From NCBI RefSeq assembly GCF_030929495.1, contig NZ_JAVFWN010000017.1:1-64000 (forward strand): DNA of 64,000 bases, read 5' to 3'. The stretch is from Nocardioides sp. LHD-245. Its GTDB lineage: Bacteria > Actinomycetota > Actinomycetes > Propionibacteriales > Nocardioidaceae. The position numbers were made by a program, and so were the translations under genes. Position 1 is the first letter of the stretch. Each line of letters begins with the position of its first letter. The notes under the pieces were generated by a model. The model saw nothing but the letters and a program-made list of their open reading frames with translations, was not told the origin of the DNA and did no database searches. Shown here in pieces: positions 50,860 through 58,624 of the stretch.

Positions 50860-52296
50860 ATGACTTCCGACCTTCGCACCTTTCTCTCGGACCTGGTCGC
50901 GACACAACCCGATGCCCTCAAGCGGGTCGACGTTCCCGTTGACCGATCCTTCGGGATCACGGCCTACGGCGCCAAGCTCGACAAGGATCGAAAGTACCCG
51001 GCCCTCCTCTTCGACAACGTCGAGGGCGCCACCATCCCCTGCCTGACGAACCTGCTCGCGACCCATGACCGAATGGCGCTGGCCCTGGGACTCGAGGTCG
51101 AGGACCTGACCAATGCCTCCGATCGCACCCAGGGCATGCAGCCCCACCCGCCTGTCACTGTCGACGCGGCGCAGGCTCCGGTCAAGGAGGTCATCTGGCG
51201 AGACGACGAGGTCGATCTCGGCAAGCTCCCGATCCCGGTGCACAACCAGCTCGACGGCGGGCCGTTCCTCACCGCCGCGGTGTCCCTCATGAAGGATCCT
51301 GATTCAGGGGCGATCAACGCGGGAATCTACCGGCACCACGTCTACGATTCACGACGCATGGGTGTGTGGTTCTTCGGCTCTCACGACGGCGGCACCATTC
51401 ACCGGCGCTACGAGGAGCGGGGCGAACCCACCCCCATCGCGATCGCCATCGGCCATCACCCGGGATTCCTGATGGGAGCCGTCTCGCGCGTTGCCGGCAT
51501 CGGCGGTGAGTACGACGCGGCGGGGGCCTTCCTCGGAGAGTCGGTCGAGGTCGTCAAGGCTGAGAACTCCGACATCATGGTCCCCGCGCGGGCGGAGATC
51601 GTGCTGGAGGGCGTCATCATTCCGGGCGAGATGGTGGAGGAGGGTCCGTTCGCCGAATGGCCGGGCCACTACGTCGGCGGTGGGCCGAAGCCCGTCATCC
51701 GCATCGACTGCGTGACCATGCGCGCGGACGCCATCTTCCAGGACATCCAGGCCTCGGGGCGTGAGCACCGCTTGATGGGCGCCCTTCCGCGCATCTCGAG
51801 CATCCACACCCGCGTGAAGCAGGTCGTCCCCGGCCTGCAGGCTGTCAACGTTCCGGTTCACACCCGCATGCACTGCTATCTCTCGATCAAGAAGGCACTG
51901 GACAGCGATCCGACGCGGGCCGCCTTCGCTGCGTTCAACACTGAGCCGGAGAACCTCCGGATGGTGATCGTCGTCGACGACGACATCGACGTGTTCGACG
52001 AGGAGGAGGTCTCGTGGGCGATCGGCACGCGATTCGACGCGACCAAGGACCTCCAGATAATCCCCGAGTGGAATGGGCCGGGCGGGCTCCTTCCGACCAA
52101 CTGGGAATATGACGAGCAGGGCACGCGCACCAAGAAGATGTCCTCCGGTGTGATCATCGATGCCACCAAGCCGGCTCCGCCGGTGGTCTTCCCTGTTCGG
52201 GCCCAGGTGCCCCGGGAGGTCGTCCGGGCCGTGAATCTCGACACGATGCTGGATGTCGCGACTCCGGAGCAACTGCCGTGGATGGAGGCCAGGTGA
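50860..52296 (+). CDS. UbiD family decarboxylase
   Basis: A 478-residue prenylated-FMN-dependent decarboxylase. The cofactor and Mn/K site includes NAGIYRHHVYDSRRMGVWF and GHHPGFLMGA. The catalytic glutamates lie in EMVEEGPFAEWPGHY, the E-R-E type site of the family. It reversibly decarboxylates an aromatic, heteroaromatic or alpha,beta-unsaturated carboxylic acid. Which one is unknown; family members act on ubiquinone precursors, protocatechuate, vanillate, furan and pyrrole acids. AGGAGAG precedes the ATG. Confidence 0.9.
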   Translation: MTSDLRTFLSDLVATQPDALKRVDVPVDRSFGITAYGAKLDKDRKYPALLFDNVEGATIPCLTNLLATHDRMALALGLEVEDLTNASDRTQGMQPHPPVTVDAAQAPVKEVIWRDDEVDLGKLPIPVHNQLDGGPFLTAAVSLMKDPDSGAINAGIYRHHVYDSRRMGVWFFGSHDGGTIHRRYEERGEPTPIAIAIGHHPGFLMGAVSRVAGIGGEYDAAGAFLGESVEVVKAENSDIMVPARAEIVLEGVIIPGEMVEEGPFAEWPGHYVGGGPKPVIRIDCVTMRADAIFQDIQASGREHRLMGALPRISSIHTRVKQVVPGLQAVNVPVHTRMHCYLSIKKALDSDPTRAAFAAFNTEPENLRMVIVVDDDIDVFDEEEVSWAIGTRFDATKDLQIIPEWNGPGGLLPTNWEYDEQGTRTKKMSSGVIIDATKPAPPVVFPVRAQVPREVVRAVNLDTMLDVATPEQLPWMEAR

Positions 52297-53279
52297 TGCT
52301 GGATCTCACCTTGGCCTGCGGACGCTACGACCGGGTGCAGCCGCTGCTCGACGGGCGAGTCCGGCCGGAGGGCATCGAACTCAACACCATCTCCATCGGG
52401 CCTGAAGAGTGCTTCTGGCGCATGCTCCAAAACTCCGAGTTCGACGTGGCGGAGATGTCCTTGGCCTCGTACTCGATCGCGACTGCCAACGGCGACGAGC
52501 GGTTCGTCGGCATTCCGGCGTTCCTGTCCCGGAGCTTTCGGCACTCCTCGATGTACGTCCGTGAGGATGGCGACATCCGGGCGCCCGCTGACCTGGCGGG
52601 CAAGCGCATCGGGGTACCCGAGTACCAGATGACGGCCTCGGTATGGACTCGGGGACTGCTCGTCGACGACTTCGACGTCGACTTGACGGACGTCACCTGG
52701 TGCACCGGCGGGCTTGAACAGCCCGGTCGAGTCGAACGCCAGCCGCTGCGCCTGCCGGACTCGGTCCACGTGGAGCCGCTGGCACACGACTCGACCCTGT
52801 CGGACGCTCTGGTCGAGGGGGACATCGATGCGTTGATGGCTCCTCGGGTGCCGCGCGTCTTCCGTCAGACGGACGGGATCCGACGTCTGTTCCCCGACTA
52901 CCGCGCGCGCGAGCTGGACTATTACGAGCGCACGAGCATCTTCCCGATCATGCACCTGGTGGTGGTTCGTCGCGAGATCGTCGAGAAGCACCCCTGGGTC
53001 CCGCGGAGCCTCTACAAGGCATTCTGCGAGGCGAAGAGCATCAGCACCGCCGGATTGGCCGATCTACCCGCCCTCCCGTACACGATGCCGTTCCTGCTGG
53101 CCGCGCTCGAGGAGCAGGAGGAGGTGTTCGGCGCGGATCCATGGCCCTACGGGCTCGAGCAGAACCGGAACACGCTCGAGACCTTCATGTCCTACCTACG
53201 CCAGCAGGGGCTGTGCGAGCGGCCGCCGAACCCCGAAGACCTCTTCAGCCCTTCCACACTCGTCGAATTTCGCATCTAA
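52296..53279 (+). CDS. 4,5-dihydroxyphthalate decarboxylase-like protein
   Basis: A 327-residue protein with a periplasmic-binding-protein fold but no signal peptide. The opening LDLTLACGRYDRVQPLLDG, the middle FDVAEMSLASYSIATANGD and the late NTLETFMSYLRQQGL match the group that contains Pht5 4,5-dihydroxyphthalate decarboxylase. That activity would remove a carboxyl group from a dihydroxylated ring; other group members bind ligands only. The ATG at 52296 overlaps the UbiD stop (TGATG). Two decarboxylase candidates side by side suggest a dicarboxylic substrate or two alternative steps. Confidence 0.75.
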   Translation: MLDLTLACGRYDRVQPLLDGRVRPEGIELNTISIGPEECFWRMLQNSEFDVAEMSLASYSIATANGDERFVGIPAFLSRSFRHSSMYVREDGDIRAPADLAGKRIGVPEYQMTASVWTRGLLVDDFDVDLTDVTWCTGGLEQPGRVERQPLRLPDSVHVEPLAHDSTLSDALVEGDIDALMAPRVPRVFRQTDGIRRLFPDYRARELDYYERTSIFPIMHLVVVRREIVEKHPWVPRSLYKAFCEAKSISTAGLADLPALPYTMPFLLAALEEQEEVFGADPWPYGLEQNRNTLETFMSYLRQQGLCERPPNPEDLFSPSTLVEFRI

Positions 53280-53290
53280 CGGAGATCCCC

Positions 53291-53788
53291 ATGACCACCG
53301 CGGCCATACACGAAGGCAGCATGCCCGTGACCATCACCGTCAATGGCAGGACCGAGAAGGCGGAAGTGCCGGGGTTGACGCCCTTGGGCGACTTTCTGCG
53401 CGAGAAGCTCGGGTTGACCGGGACCAAGCTCGGTTGCCGTGCGGGAGACTGCGGCTCGTGCACGGTGCTCGTCGATTCTGTGCCCGTCGCTTCGTGCCTC
53501 ATGCCCGTCGCGCAGGTCGGTGAACGGGCCGTCGCGACCGTTGAAGGACTTGGCGGAGAAGGGGACCTCCACCCGCTGCAAGAGGCGTTCCGGAACAACA
53601 ACGCCAGCCAGTGCGGCTTCTGCATCCCGGGCATCTTGATGGCGGCGACGGCGTTTCTGGACCGAGCCGAACCGCCGAGCAGGGCGGAGGTCGTGGACGG
53701 GCTGTCCGGCAACCTGTGTCGCTGCACCGGCTACGAATCGATCGTGAGCGCGATCGTGGAGGCTCACACATTGAACAGGGAGGCATGA
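53291..53788 (+). CDS. Molybdenum hydroxylase small subunit, [2Fe-2S]
   Basis: A 165-residue iron-sulfur subunit of the xanthine dehydrogenase / CO dehydrogenase family. The plant-type N-terminal [2Fe-2S] cysteines are in GCRAGDCGSCTVL, and the second cluster is in QCGFCIPG and NLCRCTGYE. It passes electrons from the molybdenum centre to the FAD subunit. The ATG at 53291 has a GGAG site and lies 11 bp after the upstream gene. It is followed by the large and medium subunits, an S-L-M order. Confidence 0.93.
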   Translation: MTTAAIHEGSMPVTITVNGRTEKAEVPGLTPLGDFLREKLGLTGTKLGCRAGDCGSCTVLVDSVPVASCLMPVAQVGERAVATVEGLGGEGDLHPLQEAFRNNNASQCGFCIPGILMAATAFLDRAEPPSRAEVVDGLSGNLCRCTGYESIVSAIVEAHTLNREA

Positions 53789-56103
53789 TGTCCGGGCCTG
53801 CATGGGTCGGCCAGGGAATCCCGCAGGTCGACATGCTTGACAAGTTGCGCGGTTCGACGAAGTACATCGCGGACATCTCTGTATCTGGGATGCTGCACGC
53901 GGTGATAGTGCGCAGCCCGGTCGCACACGGGCGGCTGCACGCGGTGGACGTGGACCGTGCCAAGAAGGTCCCAGGTGTGCGCGCAGTGCTGACCTCGGCA
54001 GACACTCCACACCGGTTCTTTGGCCCGCACGCGAACGACTGGGAGATCCTCGCCAGCGAGAAGGTGCGCTCCTTCGGTGACGAGATCGCCGCGATCGCGG
54101 CCACGACGCTCGACGCCGCCAGGGAGGCCGCGGCCCTCGTCACCGCAACCGTTGAAGAGCTGCCTGCGGTCTTCGATGCTCGTGAGGCCCTGCGGGACGG
54201 GGCCCCGACGGTCTGGGAGGACCGACCGGGCAACGTGGCGAACAGCTTCCAGATCTCGCGAGGCAACGTAGAGGAGGCATTCGCGAAGGCAGACCTGGTC
54301 GTCACGGACCGCTACTCGACGAACCAGATCTATCACGCGTACCTCGAGCCCATCGGGGTGATGGCCGAGTACCACCCGTCCGGTTCCTACACGCTCACCG
54401 TGCCCAGCCACATCCCCTACAAGGCTCGGCTCACCTACGCGGGCGCCCTGGGGGTGCGGCCCGACCAGATCCGCATCGTCGTGCCGCCCATCGGCGGCAG
54501 CTTCGGAGCCAAGTACGAGATGATCGAGCCGCTCATCGCGGCCGTTCTGGCGCGCGACACCGGTCGACCTGTCCGCCTGGTTTACGACCGGGAGGAGGAC
54601 GCACTGATCGCGCGTTCGCGGCCTCCGTTCTGGTTCCACCACCGCATCGGTGTGACGGCCGAGGGGATGTTCATCGCCCGTGAGACCGAGGTCGTCGGAA
54701 CGGCGGGCTCGAGAGTCTTCTGGTCCCCTGCGGTGCTCGCGACCGCCATTCACCGCGTCGACTCGCTCTACAACTTCCACAACATGGCGGGCACCGGTGC
54801 TCTCGCCTACACCAACGAGGCGCCGACGACCTGCATGCGCGGGTTCGGGAACGCGGAGTCTCTGTTCGGCATCGAGCAGATGATCGATGAGATCGGTGAG
54901 AAGCTCGGCATCGATCCAGTAGAGCTGCGTCAGCGCAACGCCGTCCGAGAGGGCGAGACGACCCTGCACGGTTGGCACATCAGCTCGTCGAAGCTGCCTG
55001 AGTGCCTGGAGCGTGTCAAGGAGGTCTCCGACCTCGACAACCAGCGCCGGGAGACGAGGAAGCAAAGGGGTCTGACCGGCGTGCGGCGGGGGATCGGCGT
55101 AGCCATCGCTCACCACGTCTCGGGCTATCGGCCCATTCTCGCGGACTACGATGGCTCCTCGGCCATCGTCCACGCCACGAGCGGCGGGCGAGTGACGCTG
55201 TTCGTCGGGGAGCCTGACATCGGGCAGGGGCAGGCGACCGTGCTGTCGCAACTGGCCTGCGACGAACTCGGATGCAGCCCCGACGACGTCAATCTTCAAG
55301 GCGTGGACTCGGCGTTGTCACCCGACGCGGTCGGCACGCTCGCGTCCCGCGCGACCACGATGGCCGGCAACGCCGTGGTCGCGGCCGCCAGGTCGGCCCG
55401 GCAGAAGCTCGATGCCCTTCTCGCCGACCACTGGCGGACCACGCCGGACCGGCTGCACAGGGAAGGGGAGGTCGTTCACTTCGGTGAACAGTCACTCACC
55501 TTCCGTGAGTCCATGGCCCTTTACGCCGCGAGCAACTGCGGTCTCCCGCTGCTCGGCGAAGGGGTACATCGGCCGGCGACCCAGATGCCCGACAAGGACA
55601 AGTACGGCAATCCCTCGGCCGCCTACCCCTTTGCCGCCCACGTGGCCGAGGTGGAGGTCGACTGCGACAGCGGGCAGATTCGGGTGACCCGATACTGGGC
55701 GGTGCACGACAGCGGGACGATCCTCAACCCGTCGACGGCCCGTGGTCAGGTGGTCGGAGCGATTGCCCAAGGCGTCGGTTGGGCGCTCATGGAGGACGTC
55801 AAGGTGGACCTGGGGCGGGTCAGGAACCCGAACTTCCTCGACTACCGCATCCCTGGCTCCGGCGACATGCCGGAGACGTATGTGGAGTTCGTCGACGCCT
55901 ACGAGCCCAACGGTCCGCATGGAGCGAAGAGCCTGGCCGAGGCGGCGATCAATCCGGTCACGGCCGCGATCGCCAACGCCTTCCACGATGCCACGGGGAT
56001 TCGCTGCCACGACCTGCCGTTGGCACCTGAGCGAATCTGGGAGCTCCTCACGGGCGCTCGCGCCCAGAGCCCCGCCCACGATGCAGAGGAGGCCCTGATA
56101 TGA
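53788..56103 (+). CDS. Molybdenum hydroxylase large subunit, molybdopterin-binding
   Basis: A 771-residue catalytic subunit. The N-terminal domain (about 15-125) has GSTKYIADISVSGMLHAVIV. The cofactor segments are PPIGGSFGAKYEMIEPLIAA, APTTCMRGFGNAESLF and GEPDIGQGQATVLSQLA. The catalytic glutamate is probably in GAKSLAEAAINPV near the C-terminus. The enzyme hydroxylates an electron-poor ring carbon with water, as in nicotinate, quinoline or furoyl-CoA dehydrogenases, or reduces 4-hydroxybenzoyl-CoA. The ATG at 53788 has GGGAGG four bases away; an ATG three bases upstream is equally possible. It overlaps the small-subunit gene. Confidence 0.92.
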   Translation: MSGPAWVGQGIPQVDMLDKLRGSTKYIADISVSGMLHAVIVRSPVAHGRLHAVDVDRAKKVPGVRAVLTSADTPHRFFGPHANDWEILASEKVRSFGDEIAAIAATTLDAAREAAALVTATVEELPAVFDAREALRDGAPTVWEDRPGNVANSFQISRGNVEEAFAKADLVVTDRYSTNQIYHAYLEPIGVMAEYHPSGSYTLTVPSHIPYKARLTYAGALGVRPDQIRIVVPPIGGSFGAKYEMIEPLIAAVLARDTGRPVRLVYDREEDALIARSRPPFWFHHRIGVTAEGMFIARETEVVGTAGSRVFWSPAVLATAIHRVDSLYNFHNMAGTGALAYTNEAPTTCMRGFGNAESLFGIEQMIDEIGEKLGIDPVELRQRNAVREGETTLHGWHISSSKLPECLERVKEVSDLDNQRRETRKQRGLTGVRRGIGVAIAHHVSGYRPILADYDGSSAIVHATSGGRVTLFVGEPDIGQGQATVLSQLACDELGCSPDDVNLQGVDSALSPDAVGTLASRATTMAGNAVVAAARSARQKLDALLADHWRTTPDRLHREGEVVHFGEQSLTFRESMALYAASNCGLPLLGEGVHRPATQMPDKDKYGNPSAAYPFAAHVAEVEVDCDSGQIRVTRYWAVHDSGTILNPSTARGQVVGAIAQGVGWALMEDVKVDLGRVRNPNFLDYRIPGSGDMPETYVEFVDAYEPNGPHGAKSLAEAAINPVTAAIANAFHDATGIRCHDLPLAPERIWELLTGARAQSPAHDAEEALI

Positions 56104-56972
56104 GCCAGCCCGGTTACGCCATTCCTCGGTCCGTGCAGGAGGCCGTGGAGACGCTGGCACGCAGTACTGCAGCCCGGCCGATCGCCGGTGGCACTGATCT
56201 CATGGTGCAGATGAGGCTCGGCCACCGACGCCCGGACGTCGTCGTCGACACCAGAGCCATTGAGGAGCTTCATCTCCTCAGGCAGGGCGACCCCACTGTC
56301 ATCGGGGCGGCGGTGACGTTGCGTCGTTTCCTCGGCGACGCGGAGCTGACCGGGAGCTATCCCGCCTTGGCGCAGGCCGCCAATCTCCTCGGCGGCCGTC
56401 AGATTCAGGCTGTTGCCACGTTCGGGGGGAACGTGTGCAACGCGTCGCCCGCTGCGGAGACCGCGACTCCTCTGCTCGTCTATGCCGCGCAAGCAGTCAT
56501 CGAGAGTCGAGGAGGACGTCGGGAGGTGCCGCTCACTGCCTTCTTCACCGGACCGGGCAAGACGGTGGTCGATGCGGGCGAGCTTCTCGTAGGCCTTCAC
56601 CTGCCACCGCCGACCGGTGATGAGCGTTCTGCCTATCGGCGTCTGGAGCTGCGACGATCCGTCGACATCGCAGTCGTGAGTGCTTCGAGCTGGGTTCGGG
56701 TGGTCGAGGGTCGCATCGCCACCGCGCGTGTCGCGGTCGGGGCCGTGAATGCAGTGGCCATGCGAGTTCCAGCGGCAGAGGCCACGTTGACCGGGGTCGA
56801 GGTCGACGATTCGAGAGCCGTCGAGAGAGCGATCGCTCAGGCGGCCGTTGACTGCCGCGATGCCAGTCGCCCGATCGACGACACGAGGGCCTCGGCGCAG
56901 TACCGCCTGGCCATGGTCGAGTTGATCGCAAGGCGTGCTCTGAACGACACGATCTTGACAGGCGCACACTAG
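56100..56972 (+). CDS. Molybdenum hydroxylase medium subunit, FAD-binding
   Basis: A 290-residue FAD subunit. The two FAD motifs are PIAGGTDLMVQM and the later TFGGNVCNASPAAE, with a CO-dehydrogenase flavoprotein C-terminal domain (about 180-285). It passes electrons from the iron-sulfur subunit to an acceptor. The ATG overlaps the large-subunit stop (ATGA). It is the last gene of the ubiX operon and of the island. No dedicated molybdenum cofactor insertion factor (XdhC or CoxF type) is in the window. Confidence 0.91.
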   Translation: MSQPGYAIPRSVQEAVETLARSTAARPIAGGTDLMVQMRLGHRRPDVVVDTRAIEELHLLRQGDPTVIGAAVTLRRFLGDAELTGSYPALAQAANLLGGRQIQAVATFGGNVCNASPAAETATPLLVYAAQAVIESRGGRREVPLTAFFTGPGKTVVDAGELLVGLHLPPPTGDERSAYRRLELRRSVDIAVVSASSWVRVVEGRIATARVAVGAVNAVAMRVPAAEATLTGVEVDDSRAVERAIAQAAVDCRDASRPIDDTRASAQYRLAMVELIARRALNDTILTGAH

Positions 56973-57150
56973 GGAGGCTTCGACCTCGGCGGGATCAGGG
57001 AGTGGGGCTGCCGAGGCTCGCGTCCGGTCAACCGGGCCGTGTGCCGTCGACTGACGTGGACGAGCCTCCTCTCAATGAGCAGGGTGAGGCGCCGTCGCCC
57101 GGGAGGAGCGGCCTCAGGCAGAGCAGGCGATCGCGGATGCCACCGGCGCG
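56973..57150. other. Right island flank without a gene
   Basis: Between the FAD subunit gene and the right repeat no promoter, hairpin or open frame with recognisable content was seen. Confidence 0.4.
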
Positions 57151-57216
57151 TTCCCGATGACGCACCACGTCGAGTGCGTGGCGTTGTTGACGAGAGCCGG
57201 CTCCGACCTGCGGTGA
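57151..57216 (+). pseudogene. Displaced 3' end of the RNA methyltransferase gene (attR)
   Basis: The frame here reads FPMTHHVECVALLTRAGSDL followed by R and TGA, matching the last residues of the intact methyltransferase (LFPMTHHVECVALLTKTRSD). The similarity begins abruptly at the phenylalanine codon; the preceding codons (ADATGA) are unrelated. The 20-base block 57151-57170 equals 35828-35847. This is best explained as the chromosomal 3' end left behind when an element inserted in the gene. Confidence 0.8.
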
Positions 57217-57244
57217 CGCCGTCCGGTGACGTGCCGGTGGGCGG

Positions 57245-57829
57245 TCAGGTGGACAGCAGCCCGGTCGCCCGGAGCAGCATCGGGAGGACGACGAGGATGC
57301 TGCCCAGGACGAGCGGGGCGCCGCAGATGCCGAGGAGGGCCTCTCGCTTCCCCAGCCCGGCGCGTCCGGCGTAGGAGAACGCGAGGAGTCCGAAGCCCGC
57401 GGCAGCCAGGAGGAAGGCGAGCACGTAGCCAGCTGACGCGAGATCGAGCCGCTCCGCGTCGCCCGCCATGCCGGTGAGCATGGCCACCGCTTGGGCCAGA
57501 CTGCCCGCGACGTAGGTGGTCACGGTCGCGAAGGCGGCCCACAGGAGAACGCCCACGACGCTCGGCCGCAGGAAGCTGGGCGGCTCGACGACGGCGAGGA
57601 CCGCGGTGCCCACGCCGACGAGCTTGACGGCGGCGACGTACCAGTTGACGACCGAGAGGGCGTCGGCGTCAGCGGCATGCGGCCCGGAGGCGAACTTGTC
57701 GGTGGCCTCGAACCAGATGCTGATCGCCGCGAAGACTCCGCACCACACCGCGACCGACGCGCCTACGGCTGTGACGAACGGGGGCGGCGGCGCGACGCCT
57801 GGCCGGGTGTGCCCGGGGGTGGGTGCCAT
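57245..57829 (-). CDS. Hypothetical membrane protein
   Basis: A 194-residue protein with four or five hydrophobic helices, starting around VTAVGASVAVWCGVFAAISI and ending with LGSILVVLPMLLRATGL. It is not recognised as a family. It is divergent from a TetR regulator with palindromes in between, so it is probably the target of that regulator, as for many small export or stress proteins. Confidence 0.65.
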   Translation of the reverse strand: MAPTPGHTRPGVAPPPPFVTAVGASVAVWCGVFAAISIWFEATDKFASGPHAADADALSVVNWYVAAVKLVGVGTAVLAVVEPPSFLRPSVVGVLLWAAFATVTTYVAGSLAQAVAMLTGMAGDAERLDLASAGYVLAFLLAAAGFGLLAFSYAGRAGLGKREALLGICGAPLVLGSILVVLPMLLRATGLLST

Positions 57830-57868
57830 GACGAGTCCTTCCGAGGGAGTGGTTCTAGCAGGGGCATA

Positions 57869-57890
57869 CTAGAATATTGATTCTAGAACC
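57869..57890. promoter_or_regulatory. Palindromic TetR operator candidate
   Basis: CTAGAAT-attg-ATTCTAG (57869-57886) is a perfect 7-bp inverted repeat and contains an inner TTCTAGAA palindrome (57881-57888). A related GGTTCTAG lies at 57851-57858. The cluster is unusually AT-rich for this sequence and sits between the membrane protein gene and tetR. Confidence 0.55.
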
Positions 57891-57908
57891 TGACGTCTGG
57901 TGAGCCGG

Positions 57909-57914
57909 TAGTCT
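57909..57914 (+). promoter_or_regulatory. -10 box of leaderless tetR promoter
   Basis: TAGTCT begins exactly 12 nt before the GTG at 57921; the inverted repeat lies in the -35 region, which fits autorepression. Confidence 0.5.
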
Positions 57915-57920
57915 GCGCCG

Positions 57921-58499
57921 GTGGCCCTCGCCAAGTTCACCCCCGACGGGATCCTCGACGCGTGTGCGGAGGAGGTGCTCGCAAACGGCGGCGACGTGCG
58001 GATCGCCGACATAGCCAGCCGGCTGGGTGCCCCCACGGGGTCGATCTATCACCGGTTCGGATCGCGCCAGGAGCTTCTCGTCCGACTGTGGCTGCGCAGC
58101 GTCGGGCGCTTCCACGTGGACTATCTGGCCGCCGGGGATCAGGACGACCCGGAGCGTGCGCTGTTGGCCATGGCCGAGTGCGTCGTCGCGTTCAGCCGTG
58201 ACCATCAGCTGGACGCGGTCGCCATGACGTTGTACCGGCACTCACGTCTGGTGCTGACGGCCCCCGAGTCCTGTCGCGAGGATGTCGAGAACATCAACGT
58301 CGGCATACACGACCGCCTCGCGGTGCTGGCCGAGCGGCGTTACGAGCACACGACCGAGCGCCACCGGTTTCTCGTGCGTCTCGCCGCGGCCGAGAGTCCC
58401 TACGGGCTCGTCAGGCCCTATCTGTGGAACTCGGTGCCCGCGTCGCTGCCCGAGGTCGTCGTCGCCAGCTCGAGAGCCATCCTCGCCCTCGGCGACTGA
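57921..58499 (+). CDS. TetR/AcrR family transcriptional regulator
   Basis: A 192-residue regulator. The N-terminal helix-turn-helix (about 8-52) includes VRIADIASRLGAPTGSIYH and RFGSRQELLVRLWL. The remainder is a helical ligand domain with no family signature. It is divergent from the membrane protein gene and followed by an isochorismatase-like gene 125 bp downstream, so it may control either side. Confidence 0.85.
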   Translation: MALAKFTPDGILDACAEEVLANGGDVRIADIASRLGAPTGSIYHRFGSRQELLVRLWLRSVGRFHVDYLAAGDQDDPERALLAMAECVVAFSRDHQLDAVAMTLYRHSRLVLTAPESCREDVENINVGIHDRLAVLAERRYEHTTERHRFLVRLAAAESPYGLVRPYLWNSVPASLPEVVVASSRAILALGD

Positions 58500-58624
58500 A
58501 CCCGGGGCCGGCCATGAGGACGGATTCCCGGTCCCTCCGGTGAGGGATCACCAGGTACGTCCCTAGAGTGAGGCGCAACACATGTCGGTGCCGGTGCCGA
58601 CCCCTCACGAACAGGAACCCCCTC

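Noticed and set aside
57888..57901. ACCTGACGTCTGGT upstream of tetR, resembling the island palindrome
   Set aside because: It keeps only the GACGTC core with two mismatches on each side, and lies outside the island beside a different regulator.
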